DNA of 34,579 bases, taken from NCBI GenBank assembly GCA_002719425.1, contig PBHA01000021.1, positions 1 through 34,579 of the forward strand, in the 5' to 3' direction. How positions within the stretch are numbered: the first letter of the stretch is position 1; each line of letters starts with the position of its first letter. Both the position numbers and the translations under genes were made by a program. Shown here one piece after another: positions 7,847 to 16,352 of the stretch. The stretch comes from Chloroflexota bacterium (lineage in GTDB: Bacteria > Chloroflexota > Dehalococcoidia > UBA1151 > TMED-70). The notes beneath the pieces were generated by a model. The model was not told the DNA's origin and did not search any database. It saw nothing but the letters and a program-made list of their open reading frames with translations.

Positions 7847-8866
7847 CTAACCACCAATCTGAAACATCTCTATTTTTTTATGATTTGTTTTAGAAGAAAG
7901 TTTATGCCTAATTTCTGAATACCTATCATTTCTATTTAGCCAAACCTCTGAAATAATTCTATGTAATTCTTTTTGAGAACAACCATTTCTCAGTGGTTTT
8001 CGTAAATCAAAACCACTATTTGCAAAAAGGCAAGTTACTAACTTACCATCCATCGTAATCCTTGCTCTTGTGCAAGTTGAACAAAAGGGTTTTGAAACGG
8101 AACTTATAAATCCAAATTCTGTTGAATAATCTTCAAGAATGTATCTTTTTGCAACTTCACCATGATAATTTTCTTCTAAAGATTTTACTTTATATTCTTT
8201 TTCTATTATTTCTAAAATATCTTGAATAGTTAAGACTTGTGACAACTCCCATCCATTGAGATTACCTACATCCATATACTCAATAAATCTAACAATATTA
8301 TTTGACCCTCTAAAATAATTAATTAGGTCAAGAATTGAGTGTTCATTAACACCTTTTTGGACAACACAATTAATTTTGATTTGTTCAAATCCTTTTTTGT
8401 TAGCACTTTCAATAGCAGATAAAACCTTATTAACATCAAAATTTTGATCACTCATTTTCTTAAATGTAATCTCGTCAATAGCATCAAGAGAAACCGTAAT
8501 TCTATTTAATCCTGCCTCTAAAAGAGTATCAATTTTTGGCTCAAGTAAGTATCCATTCGTAGTCATAGCTATATCATCTATGCCTTTTATTTTTGAAAGC
8601 TTTGATATTAATTCTTCAATATTTTTTCTAACTAAGGGTTCTCCCCCTGTTAGTCTTATTTTTGTAACTCCTAAATCAGCAAAACTCGTAACAATTTTTT
8701 CAATTTCATCGAAATCAAGTAATTCTTCCTTTGGTAAAAACTTAAAAGCTTCTCCATATACTTCCTTAGGCATGCAATAGGTGCATCGAAAATTACATCT
8801 GTCAGTAACAGAAATTCTTAAGTCTCTGACAGGCCTATTATATTTATCAAAAATATTTTTCATCAT
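7847..8866 (-). CDS. moaA: GTP 3',8-cyclase MoaA
   Basis: This radical SAM enzyme begins molybdenum cofactor synthesis by converting GTP to 3',8-cyclo-GTP. The SAM-binding iron-sulphur site is C24-x3-C28-x2-C31 (CNFRCTYC) and the second cluster is held by C262-x2-C265-x13-C279. The LTGGEPL motif follows the first strands. The protein ends in Gly-Gly, the C-terminal pair needed for catalysis in this family. Its length of 339 residues is normal. The start codon follows the rdgB stop directly (TAA then ATG), and a second ATG sits one codon later, so the exact first residue is uncertain by one. Confidence 0.97.
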   Translation of the reverse strand: MMKNIFDKYNRPVRDLRISVTDRCNFRCTYCMPKEVYGEAFKFLPKEELLDFDEIEKIVTSFADLGVTKIRLTGGEPLVRKNIEELISKLSKIKGIDDIAMTTNGYLLEPKIDTLLEAGLNRITVSLDAIDEITFKKMSDQNFDVNKVLSAIESANKKGFEQIKINCVVQKGVNEHSILDLINYFRGSNNIVRFIEYMDVGNLNGWELSQVLTIQDILEIIEKEYKVKSLEENYHGEVAKRYILEDYSTEFGFISSVSKPFCSTCTRARITMDGKLVTCLFANSGFDLRKPLRNGCSQKELHRIISEVWLNRNDRYSEIRHKLSSKTNHKKIEMFQIGG

Positions 8867-9460
8867 TTATATAATTTTATCGGTTATAAGCATTTTAAGA
8901 AATTCATCTATTGATTTCCTTCTGTGAGAGATATTATTTTTCTCATGTTTTGACATTGAAGCAGTTGTTTTATTCACACCAATCGGCATAAATATTGGAT
9001 CATATCCAAAACCATTAACTCCTTCTTTACTATCAGAAATAAAACCTTCCATAATTCCTTCTGAAAAAAGTGGATAATTATAAAAACCAATCCCACAAAT
9101 GATTGATACAAATCTAGCACTTCTTTGCTTAGACTCAACTCCATTCATATTTTTTAGAACAAGATCAACTCTCTGGTCATCATTCAGGTCTTTGCCACCA
9201 TATCTTGCAGACAATATTCCAGGTTCTCCATTCAAAAAATCAACTACCAAACCTGAATCTTCAGAAATAGTTGGAATATTAGAGATTTCATAGTACTCTT
9301 TAGCTTTCTTCAGTGCGTTTTCACGAAAAGTTTCTCCATCCTCATTAACATCTATATTAATATCAAGATCTTTGAGACTTAATATTTGAATTTTGGATGG
9401 AAAAATATCTCGAAATTCCCTTATTTTACCTAAATTTGTTGTAGCAACCAATACTCTCAT
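8867..9460 (-). CDS. rdgB: XTP/dITP pyrophosphatase, RdgB/HAM1 family
   Basis: This nucleotide house-cleaning enzyme hydrolyses ITP, dITP and XTP to monophosphates so they are not built into nucleic acids. Family motifs are visible in order: TTNLGKIREF at the N-terminus, SEDSGLVVD near residue 66, the GEPGILSARYGG loop, GFGYDPIF near residue 150 and the C-terminal SHR. The 197-residue length is typical. It heads the minus-strand unit rdgB-moaA-rnhA-moaC and is divergent from coxB across 143 bases. Linkage to Moco genes may be only an operon of convenience. Confidence 0.95.
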   Translation of the reverse strand: MRVLVATTNLGKIREFRDIFPSKIQILSLKDLDINIDVNEDGETFRENALKKAKEYYEISNIPTISEDSGLVVDFLNGEPGILSARYGGKDLNDDQRVDLVLKNMNGVESKQRSARFVSIICGIGFYNYPLFSEGIMEGFISDSKEGVNGFGYDPIFMPIGVNKTTASMSKHEKNNISHRRKSIDEFLKMLITDKII

Positions 9461-9493
9461 AAATAGTTTATTTAATTATGTTTTTTTTGATAA

Positions 9494-9522
9494 TTACAAT
9501 AAAACTCAATAAATGCTATAAT
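9494..9522 (+). promoter_or_regulatory. Probable extended -10 promoter of the cox operon
   Basis: TTACAA (9494-9499), a 17-base spacer and a perfect TATAAT (9517-9522) are present, with TGC just before the -10 giving an extended -10 element. The predicted start near 9529 leaves a leader of about 75 bases before coxB. The rest of the 143-base divergent gap (9461-9603) is AT-rich and I see nothing else clear in it; the rdgB promoter must also lie here but no strong match stands out. Confidence 0.6.
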
Positions 9523-9603
9523 TCTTGATGTCTAAATCGGTAAAAAATCTTACAATGTATTTAAAATTAGATTAATTTTAATTTATCTAAATCCAAGAAT
9601 TAT

Positions 9604-10743
9604 ATGTATAAGAGAATTAAATCTATAATTTGGGTCGGTGTGATGTTTTCGCTTTTGCTATTTGCAATGGCTTGTAATTCAGACAGTCCTCAATCAACAT
9701 TTGACCCTCATGGCCCTATAGCTGAACTTCAAAAGAATTTATTTATGTTCACTTTTTGGATTGCCGTTGTTGTGTTCATTATAGTTGAAGGTGGAATAAT
9801 ATATCTCACATTCAAATATAGAAAGAAAGATGACAATTTACCTGTACAAACTCATGGGAATCTAAAACTTGAGATTACATGGACAATAATTCCAGCAATT
9901 ATTGTTGTTATTATTGCAATTCCTACAGTCATAGCAATTTGGGAGACTCAAGTAATGCCCGAAGAGGAAGATTCTCTGGTAATTGAAGCAGTTGGACACC
10001 AATGGTGGTTTGAATTCAAATATCCAACAGAAGAGATAGTTACAGCAAATGAATTACATCTTCCCGAAGATAAAGACATAATTGTCAAAATCGGATCTCA
10101 AGATGTACTTCATTCTTTTTGGATACCAAAAATAGCTGGTAAGGTAGATATGGTTCCTAATCACCAGAATCAGTTATATATTAAAGCAGATGAACCTGGA
10201 CTATATTATGGGCAATGTGCAGAATTCTGTGGGATAGTTCATGCAATGATGAGGTTCAGAGTTATCGTACATACTCAGGAAGATTATCAAAATTGGTTGG
10301 ATGAAATGAGAACACCACCTGCTAAATTAACTTCAGGATCAGACGAAGATGAAGGAAGAAAACTTTTTGTTGGAAACTGTAGTATGTGCCATACTTATGA
10401 TTCATACAAAAAAGGAGCCTATACTAAAGAAGTAACATCTCAATATAATCGATGGGAAGAATGGAAAAATGATAAGGAAAATTCTGCGATTGTGTCAGCA
10501 CCAAATCTAACTCATTTTGGTAATAGAATAACTCTAGCAGCTGGAATCAAAGAAAATAATTTAGAAAATCTAATAAAATGGATTGAAAATCCAGATGAGA
10601 TCAAAATTGGAACAAGGATGAAAAATCATGCTTCAATTTACAGAGATGGAAATGAACTCTCAAATGAGCAAATAAATCAAATAGCAAAATATTTATTAAG
10701 TCTGAAGCCTTCTCAAGAAAGCTCAGCTACTTATAATAAATAA
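9604..10743 (+). CDS. coxB: Cytochrome c oxidase subunit II with fused cytochrome c domain
   Basis: Subunit II takes electrons from cytochrome c into the oxidase through the binuclear CuA centre. Residues 1-24 form a signal peptide ending in FAMAC, a slightly atypical lipobox, so it may be a lipoprotein. Two membrane helices follow at about 47-70 and 90-112. CuA ligands are H170 (LHSFW), C205 and C209 (GQCAEFCG), H213 and M216. A C-terminal cytochrome c domain carries the haem site C259-S-M-C262-H263 with M339 as likely axial ligand. This fusion defines caa3-type oxidases. It is the first gene of the operon, with no strong ribosome binding site ahead of the ATG. Confidence 0.96.
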   Translation: MYKRIKSIIWVGVMFSLLLFAMACNSDSPQSTFDPHGPIAELQKNLFMFTFWIAVVVFIIVEGGIIYLTFKYRKKDDNLPVQTHGNLKLEITWTIIPAIIVVIIAIPTVIAIWETQVMPEEEDSLVIEAVGHQWWFEFKYPTEEIVTANELHLPEDKDIIVKIGSQDVLHSFWIPKIAGKVDMVPNHQNQLYIKADEPGLYYGQCAEFCGIVHAMMRFRVIVHTQEDYQNWLDEMRTPPAKLTSGSDEDEGRKLFVGNCSMCHTYDSYKKGAYTKEVTSQYNRWEEWKNDKENSAIVSAPNLTHFGNRITLAAGIKENNLENLIKWIENPDEIKIGTRMKNHASIYRDGNELSNEQINQIAKYLLSLKPSQESSATYNK

Positions 10744-10755
10744 AAGAGGTGTAAT

Positions 10756-12648
10756 TTGAGTACAATAAGTAAACCAAAACAATTTCAACTACCAAGAATA
10801 TTTCCAAGACCTATGTCGCATTACGGTATTTGGTCTTGGTTAGGCACAGTAGATCATAAAAAAATAGGTACTATGTATGGTGTAGTTTCCTTTTTTTGGT
10901 TCATTATGGGTGGAATTGAAGCTTTACTTATAAGAGTTCAACTTTCGCATGCTGAAGCGGAAATTATAAGCCCAGAACTATATAATCAACTATTTACTAT
11001 GCATGGAACAACCATGGTATTTTTAGTTGTAATGCCTCTTTCTGCCGCATTTTTCAACTGGTTGATTCCACTACAATTAGGAGCTAGAGATGTAGCATTC
11101 CCAAGACTTAATGCACTAAGTCTATGGGTTTTTATATTCGGATCTATACTAATGAATATTAGTTGGTTTACAGGTGGAGCACCTAATGGTGGTTGGTTCG
11201 GATATCCTCCAAACTCTACAGTCCAATTCAATCCTGGTAATGGAATGACTTATTGGGTAATGGGACTGAACGTGCTTGGAATAGCATCAATAGCTGCTGG
11301 ATTAAACTTCATAGTAACCATAATAAATATGAGAGCCCCTGGAATGTCTCTGATGAAAATGCCTGTATTCACATGGATGACTTTCATTACTTCAATACTG
11401 ATTGTACTAGCGCTTCCTGTTTTAGGTGTAGCTGGAATTCAAATGACAGCTGATAGAGTATATGGAACTAATTTTTTCAACTCTGAAGCAGGTGGAGATC
11501 CAATCTTTTGGCAACATATTTTTTGGTTATTCGGTCATCCTGAGGTATATATATTGATACTTCCTGCTATGGGAATTATTTCAGAAATTTTGCCTACTTT
11601 TGCCCGAAAACCTCTATTTGGTTATAGCTTCATAGTCTTCTCTGGTGCAGGTATTGGATTTATGGGATGGTTTGTATGGAGTCATCATATGTTTACTGTC
11701 GGTCTAGGTCCCGCTGCAAATACTGCCTTTACAATTTCTACTATGTTTATTGCTGTGCCTACTGGTGTAAAAATATTTAACTGGATGGCAACTCTTTGGG
11801 GAGGATCGATAAGATTTACAACTTCTATGCTTTTTTCTATTGGTTTTATAGCGATGTTTACAATTGGTGGACTATCTGGAGTAACTCATGCAGTATCACC
11901 ATCTGACGCTCAACAACAGGACACGTACTACGTAGTTGCTCATTTTCATTACGTTTTGTTTGGAGGAGCTATTTTTGCAATATTTGCTGGACTATACTTT
12001 TGGTGGCCTAAGTTTTTTGGATATTTCTTGAATGAAAAAATTGGAAAAGTTAATTTTATTCTTATGATGATAGGGTTTAATCTTCAGTTTGCTCCAATGC
12101 ACTGGGTTGGTCTTGATGGTATGCCAAGAAGAATTTATACATATGCGGATAACATGGGGTGGGAAGTTTCCAACCTGGCTGCTACTTTTGGTGGATTTAT
12201 AATTGCTGTAGCAGTTTCTTTATTTATATTCAACGTTATCTACTCAATGAAAAAAAGAGAGGTTGCATCTGGTGACCCTTGGGATGGAAGAACTTTAGAG
12301 TGGTCTATTTCATCACCTCCACCACACTATAATTTTGCAAAACTTCCAGAAGTATCTCATATAGATGATTGGTGGTACAAGAAATATCCTAGTCTTTTAG
12401 AAGGTAGCCCAAAAGGATCTCTAGAACCAAAAGCTAAAGTCGAAGACACTTCAAAAGTTAATGAAGATGATATTCACCTACCTGATTTATCTTATTATCC
12501 TTTATTTATAGGAATAGGATTGTCACTAGCAGCTCTAGGTGTTATGTACACTTATGCTTTAGTAACAATAGGATTAATATTAGTTTTTTGGGGTTCTATA
12601 GGATGGTCGACTGAGCCTGTAAACGAACCTCACGATAGTCATCATTAG
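10756..12648 (+). CDS. coxA: Cytochrome c oxidase subunit I, A1-type haem-copper oxidase
   Basis: This is the catalytic subunit, reducing oxygen to water and pumping protons. Haem and copper ligands are visible: H83 (haem a), H261 with cross-linked Y265 (GHPEVY), H310-H311 (CuB), and H396 and H398 (haem a3 and haem a). E263 of GHPEV is the D-channel glutamate marking type A1. At 630 residues it exceeds the roughly 540-residue core. The additional C-terminal region, after a charged linker at about 545-575, has one or two further membrane helices. The start is TTG at 10756 behind AGAGGTG. It lies 12 bases after coxB and the same distance before coxC. Confidence 0.97.
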   Translation: MSTISKPKQFQLPRIFPRPMSHYGIWSWLGTVDHKKIGTMYGVVSFFWFIMGGIEALLIRVQLSHAEAEIISPELYNQLFTMHGTTMVFLVVMPLSAAFFNWLIPLQLGARDVAFPRLNALSLWVFIFGSILMNISWFTGGAPNGGWFGYPPNSTVQFNPGNGMTYWVMGLNVLGIASIAAGLNFIVTIINMRAPGMSLMKMPVFTWMTFITSILIVLALPVLGVAGIQMTADRVYGTNFFNSEAGGDPIFWQHIFWLFGHPEVYILILPAMGIISEILPTFARKPLFGYSFIVFSGAGIGFMGWFVWSHHMFTVGLGPAANTAFTISTMFIAVPTGVKIFNWMATLWGGSIRFTTSMLFSIGFIAMFTIGGLSGVTHAVSPSDAQQQDTYYVVAHFHYVLFGGAIFAIFAGLYFWWPKFFGYFLNEKIGKVNFILMMIGFNLQFAPMHWVGLDGMPRRIYTYADNMGWEVSNLAATFGGFIIAVAVSLFIFNVIYSMKKREVASGDPWDGRTLEWSISSPPPHYNFAKLPEVSHIDDWWYKKYPSLLEGSPKGSLEPKAKVEDTSKVNEDDIHLPDLSYYPLFIGIGLSLAALGVMYTYALVTIGLILVFWGSIGWSTEPVNEPHDSHH

Positions 12649-12660
12649 AAAGAAGGAATA

Positions 12661-13311
12661 ATGTCAAGCGATAATGTAACAATACACCACGGTGAAGAGA
12701 TAAATAACTCTACTGGAGTTAGTAATAAAAAATTGCTAATGTGGGCTTTTCTAGGTTCAGATGTAATGTTTTTTGGAACCTTCATTGGAACTTTCATGGC
12801 TTATAGAAATAAAAGTTTAAATGGTCCTTACCCAGCAGATACACTTGATATACCTATAACTACAGTTAGTACATTTGTGCTCCTAATGAGCTCATTAGGA
12901 ATTGTTTTAGCATTACATTACTTAAAAGAATCTAAAATGGGATTAGCTAAATTTTGGTTGTTTGCTGTAATAGTAATGGGATTAATCTTCATGGGTTTTC
13001 AAGTTTATGAATTTAGCCATTTTGCTCATATTGGAATGACACCACAGGTCAATTTATTTGGATCTACCTTCTTTACACTTACAAGTTTACATGGAGCTCA
13101 TGTTTCATTAGGAATATTATGGCTTGGATTCCTACTATATAACGAATTCAATGGGAATTTGACTAGTGATAATGCTGTTGATTTAGAAATTGCAGGACTT
13201 TATTGGCATTTCGTTGATATTGTATGGATTATTATTTTTGGATTATTATACTTAATAACGGCTGGTGATGGAGTTCCTCCAGGTGGAATACCATGGGAAG
13301 CTGTACACTAA
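12661..13311 (+). CDS. coxC: Cytochrome c oxidase subunit III
   Basis: Subunit III stabilises the oxidase and proton uptake in the membrane. The 216-residue protein has about five membrane helices, matching the short bacterial form without the first two helices of longer subunits. Family motifs seen are the N-terminal MWAFLGSDVMFFGTFIGTF, the SLHGAHVSLGI segment and the C-terminal GLYWHFVDIVWIIIF. A ribosome binding site (GAAGGA) lies before the ATG. It is the third gene of the cox operon and no unusual residue was noticed. Confidence 0.96.
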   Translation: MSSDNVTIHHGEEINNSTGVSNKKLLMWAFLGSDVMFFGTFIGTFMAYRNKSLNGPYPADTLDIPITTVSTFVLLMSSLGIVLALHYLKESKMGLAKFWLFAVIVMGLIFMGFQVYEFSHFAHIGMTPQVNLFGSTFFTLTSLHGAHVSLGILWLGFLLYNEFNGNLTSDNAVDLEIAGLYWHFVDIVWIIIFGLLYLITAGDGVPPGGIPWEAVH

Positions 13312-13326
13312 AAAGGAGTAATAAAA

Positions 13327-13764
13327 GTGTCTTTCTTTAAAGATTTATTTCATCATGATGGAAATGGGTGGTGGAAAATACCAAAAACATCAGAAGCTGA
13401 AGCAAACCCTCAAAACGAACACCCGTTTGGAAGTTTTGTACAAAAATCAAAAGATTTTATGGTATGGATCACATCAGGTAAAGGTCACGCAGGCCCAACA
13501 TACTACTGGGTTATTGCTATAATCCTTGGAGCAATAACTCTTGTTGAAGTTTGGTGGTTTGAACAAGAAGGTCTAAGATATATTTTAGTTCCTGCAATGC
13601 TTGGATTCTCTCTCATAAAGTTTGTTTTAGTTGTCGCCTTTTTTATGCATCTAAGATTTGATCATAAATTGTTCTCATATATATTTGTAACATGTATGGT
13701 GATAGGTATTTTTATATTTTCATTATTTATTCTTTTATCAGCATTTCATGGTTTTGGTGGATAA
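13327..13764 (+). CDS. coxD: Cytochrome c oxidase subunit IV (CoxD/CyoD-like)
   Basis: This small accessory subunit of haem-copper oxidases has 145 residues. It has a soluble N-terminal stretch of about 58 residues followed by three membrane helices; the third-helix approach VAFFMHLRFDHKLFSY is the typical prokaryotic subunit IV signature. The start is GTG at 13327 behind AAAAGGAG a few bases upstream. The N-terminal soluble part is longer than in the usual roughly 100-residue members. Its place between coxC and ctaG supports the assignment. Confidence 0.88.
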   Translation: MSFFKDLFHHDGNGWWKIPKTSEAEANPQNEHPFGSFVQKSKDFMVWITSGKGHAGPTYYWVIAIILGAITLVEVWWFEQEGLRYILVPAMLGFSLIKFVLVVAFFMHLRFDHKLFSYIFVTCMVIGIFIFSLFILLSAFHGFGG

Positions 13765-13779
13765 TCAGAAAAAGATAAA

Positions 13780-14619
13780 TTGAATAATGAAATATCAGCA
13801 ATAGATTTCTTTCTAAAGTGGAGCACTAATTCTACTCTGTTCTTTTTCTTAATGACTGCCTTTACTATATATACAATTGGTTCTTATAAATTAATTAGTA
13901 ATAATAAATCTAAGGGGCAAATTATAAGATTTCTAAGAGGATTTCTTGCCTATATTTTTTTATTTGTTGCTCTTATTGGACCTTTTGGGCAATTTGAAGA
14001 AACATTTTGGGTTCATATGATCCAACACCTCATTATGATTATGATTGTACCTCCTTTATTACTTTCTAGTTTAGTATTTTCTGCAAATATTTGGTTTTTC
14101 CCAAGAGTAATAAGAATTGGTATAGCTGATTACATAAGACCCCATAGTATTATAAGAAGATTTTTAGGTAAAATAACTTCTCCCAAATTTACGTTGGTTT
14201 TTTATGTGATTTCTCTATGGACTTGGCATCTTCCTATTTTTTTTAATCTAGCTTTGAATTTTGACTTGATTCACTACAGTGAGCATTTCTTTTTTTTCAT
14301 TAGCGGTATTTTATTTTGGTGGCCCGTTATAGGTTTAAGTATTGGATCAAAAAAAATAAATCTAGCTCTAAGAATGGTTTATTTATTGCTAGCTGTGACA
14401 CCAACTGCTGTTGTAGCTGCCTTTATAACTCTTGCTGACGGAGTGATTTATGGTGAAAATGTACCTAGATTATTTGGGATAGAAGCAATAGAAGATCAAA
14501 AAATAGGAGGGTTGATAATGTGGTTACCTGGAAATGCTATTTTCTTAGGAACCTTAGCAGTACTCTTTTTTAAATGGTCGTACAAGCAAACAATAAACTC
14601 AAGAAAATATAATAGTTAA
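13780..14619 (+). CDS. ctaG: Cytochrome c oxidase assembly factor, CtaG (caa3) family
   Basis: This multi-pass membrane protein belongs to the CtaG family, which assists assembly of caa3 oxidase. The 279 residues hold about seven helices. The family His motifs are visible: WVHMIQHLIMIMIVPPLL in the third helix region, WTWHLPIFFNLAL, and HYSEHFFFFISGILFWWPVIG. The start is taken as TTG at 13780, because a nearby ATG at 13787 is out of frame and the next in-frame Met is 24 residues in, within the first helix. It ends the operon; its TAA lies in a TTAA palindrome shared with the stop codon of the convergent gene. Confidence 0.9.
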   Translation: MNNEISAIDFFLKWSTNSTLFFFLMTAFTIYTIGSYKLISNNKSKGQIIRFLRGFLAYIFLFVALIGPFGQFEETFWVHMIQHLIMIMIVPPLLLSSLVFSANIWFFPRVIRIGIADYIRPHSIIRRFLGKITSPKFTLVFYVISLWTWHLPIFFNLALNFDLIHYSEHFFFFISGILFWWPVIGLSIGSKKINLALRMVYLLLAVTPTAVVAAFITLADGVIYGENVPRLFGIEAIEDQKIGGLIMWLPGNAIFLGTLAVLFFKWSYKQTINSRKYNS

Positions 14620-15047
14620 ACCTGTTTCTTTATAAAATATTCATTTTCTGATTTGAGCATTTCAGAAATAGTATCTTTGGTGTAAGATTTGAGATAAATA
14701 ACAGTAGCCCAAGCAATCTTAAGTTTTTCTTCCATTTGAGAAATTGTCATTCCTTTATTCTCATTAAGGATAAGAATTCTAAAAACAGCTTCAATAAGTG
14801 ATGTTCCTGGTAGGACAAATTTCTTTAGCAAATGGTCATCTGACTTTTCTTCAAGATCATTATCTATATCCTTTGCTTTGGCTAACAACTCTTTTGTTGA
14901 TAATGATAGAAGACTTTTTCTCTCAGAAAGATCAAAAAACTTTTCAATTATTATGAAATTAATAGATAATTCTGATTTTTCATATGCTTCAAAATCAATA
15001 ATAAATTTATCTTCAGTTTTTATTTCTTCTTTTCCACCTGTTGTCAT
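14616..15047 (-). CDS. Small soluble protein of unknown function, possible winged helix
   Basis: I do not recognise this 143-residue protein. It is charged, Lys/Glu-rich and without membrane segments. Residues 1-75 look mostly helical. The last 60 residues (from LPGTSLIEAVFRILILNENKG through ISQMEEKLK to the C-terminus) have a spacing reminiscent of a winged helix-turn-helix, an inference from pattern only. It lies 12 bases after moeA in the pheS-pheT-moeA unit, behind AAAAGG, so it is probably co-translated. Its stop overlaps the ctaG stop on the other strand within TTAA. Conservation next to moeA or pheT in relatives would help to define it. Confidence 0.6.
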   Translation of the reverse strand: MTTGGKEEIKTEDKFIIDFEAYEKSELSINFIIIEKFFDLSERKSLLSLSTKELLAKAKDIDNDLEEKSDDHLLKKFVLPGTSLIEAVFRILILNENKGMTISQMEEKLKIAWATVIYLKSYTKDTISEMLKSENEYFIKKQV

Positions 15048-15059
15048 ATCAATACCTTT

Positions 15060-16352
15060 TCAGTTTAGTATTTCGGAAATATCTTCATTCCAACCAAACA
15101 TTTCTACATCAATTTTTTGATCCTTCTTAAGTATATCAGTTCCTGAAGGGCAAATAGCTAAGCCGTTTGATAGGAACATTGATGTTAATACACCAGAACT
15201 TTGATTTTTTAAAGGAGTTGCAGTAACATTTGAACCTTCTCTGGAAACCTTAACTCTTGCATATAGTCTTCTCCCATCATAATTTTGAATATCTGCAGTT
15301 AGGATAGCCTTAATAATGGGACGGTGCTTGATTTTTTTTCCACTCATCTTATCGATTGCATATCTACCAAACTTTTCAAAAGCAATCATAGCACTCACAG
15401 GATTACCAGGGAGGCCTATCAAAGGTATCTTCCTATCATCAATATCTATATGACCAAATGCAAGTGGCTTAGCAGGCCTCATATTTACAGACCAAAAGTT
15501 CATATCTCCATTTTTATTTAGAACATCCTTAACAACATCATAATCCCCTTTAGATACTCCAGCAGAAGTTACAATCAGATCAACATCAGAAAAATTATTT
15601 ATTTTTTTTTCTAAATCTTCAATGGTATCTAGGGAATGTGTCTGAGATATTGTTTCTGCTCCAAATAACTCTGATAAAGATGCAATTGTTGAAGAGTTTG
15701 AATTATATATCTTTCCTTTTTCTAGTTTATTCCCAGGTTCAACTAATTCGTTTCCTGTGGATAAAATACCTATTTTGGGTTTTCGAAAAACAGTAATTTG
15801 ATCATAACCGATAGATGCAAGAACACCTATTACAGCAGGTGATATTTCGGTGCCTTTGATGATTATTTTGTCACCTTCAGAAATATCTTCTCCGCATTTT
15901 CTAATATTTTCGAAATTTTCTGCATCAATTTTTATACCTATTTTTTTGGATGATTTTGAGAAATTTTCATCGGTATCTTCAAATGGAATAACAGCATTTG
16001 CTCCATGGGGTACAGGAGCTCCTGTCATAATTCTAGAAGCTTGGCCTGAAGATATAGGCAATCTTGGAAGATTCCCTGCCGCAATCTCTTCCACAACTTC
16101 TAAGTAAACAATATTATTACTTGAAGCATTTTTAACATCTTCCAATAGAACAGCATAACCATCCATAGCAGAATTATCCCAAGGAGGTACGCTTATTTTA
16201 GAAACTATGTCTTTAGAAATAACATAACCAAGGCTATCTTTTATATTCACGTTTATTTCTTCTAAAGGTTTAAAAACAGATAATATTTTTTCTCTTGCTT
16301 CCTCAACAGAAAGCATATCAGCATGATAATGTGATTTTCTCTTTTTTGGCAT
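15060..16352 (-). CDS. moeA: Molybdopterin molybdenumtransferase MoeA
   Basis: MoeA inserts molybdenum into adenylylated molybdopterin in the last shared step of cofactor synthesis. The 430-residue protein has the four-domain layout: PWDNSAMDGYAV near residue 60, IMTGAPVPHGANAVIPFED, the MogA-like core with STGNELVEPG, TSAGVSKGDYD, MRPAKPLAFG and GLPGNPVSAM, then the C-terminal beta-barrel. The start ATG overlaps the pheT TAA by one base (TAATG), indicating translational coupling. Met13 is an alternative start. Its separation from moaA and moaC in this window shows the Moco genes are split into two operons. Confidence 0.96.
   Translation of the reverse strand: MPKKRKSHYHADMLSVEEAREKILSVFKPLEEINVNIKDSLGYVISKDIVSKISVPPWDNSAMDGYAVLLEDVKNASSNNIVYLEVVEEIAAGNLPRLPISSGQASRIMTGAPVPHGANAVIPFEDTDENFSKSSKKIGIKIDAENFENIRKCGEDISEGDKIIIKGTEISPAVIGVLASIGYDQITVFRKPKIGILSTGNELVEPGNKLEKGKIYNSNSSTIASLSELFGAETISQTHSLDTIEDLEKKINNFSDVDLIVTSAGVSKGDYDVVKDVLNKNGDMNFWSVNMRPAKPLAFGHIDIDDRKIPLIGLPGNPVSAMIAFEKFGRYAIDKMSGKKIKHRPIIKAILTADIQNYDGRRLYARVKVSREGSNVTATPLKNQSSGVLTSMFLSNGLAICPSGTDILKKDQKIDVEMFGWNEDISEILN

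Noticed and set aside
8867..8869. Moco riboswitch before moaA
   Set aside because: The moaA start directly follows the rdgB stop, leaving no room for a riboswitch.
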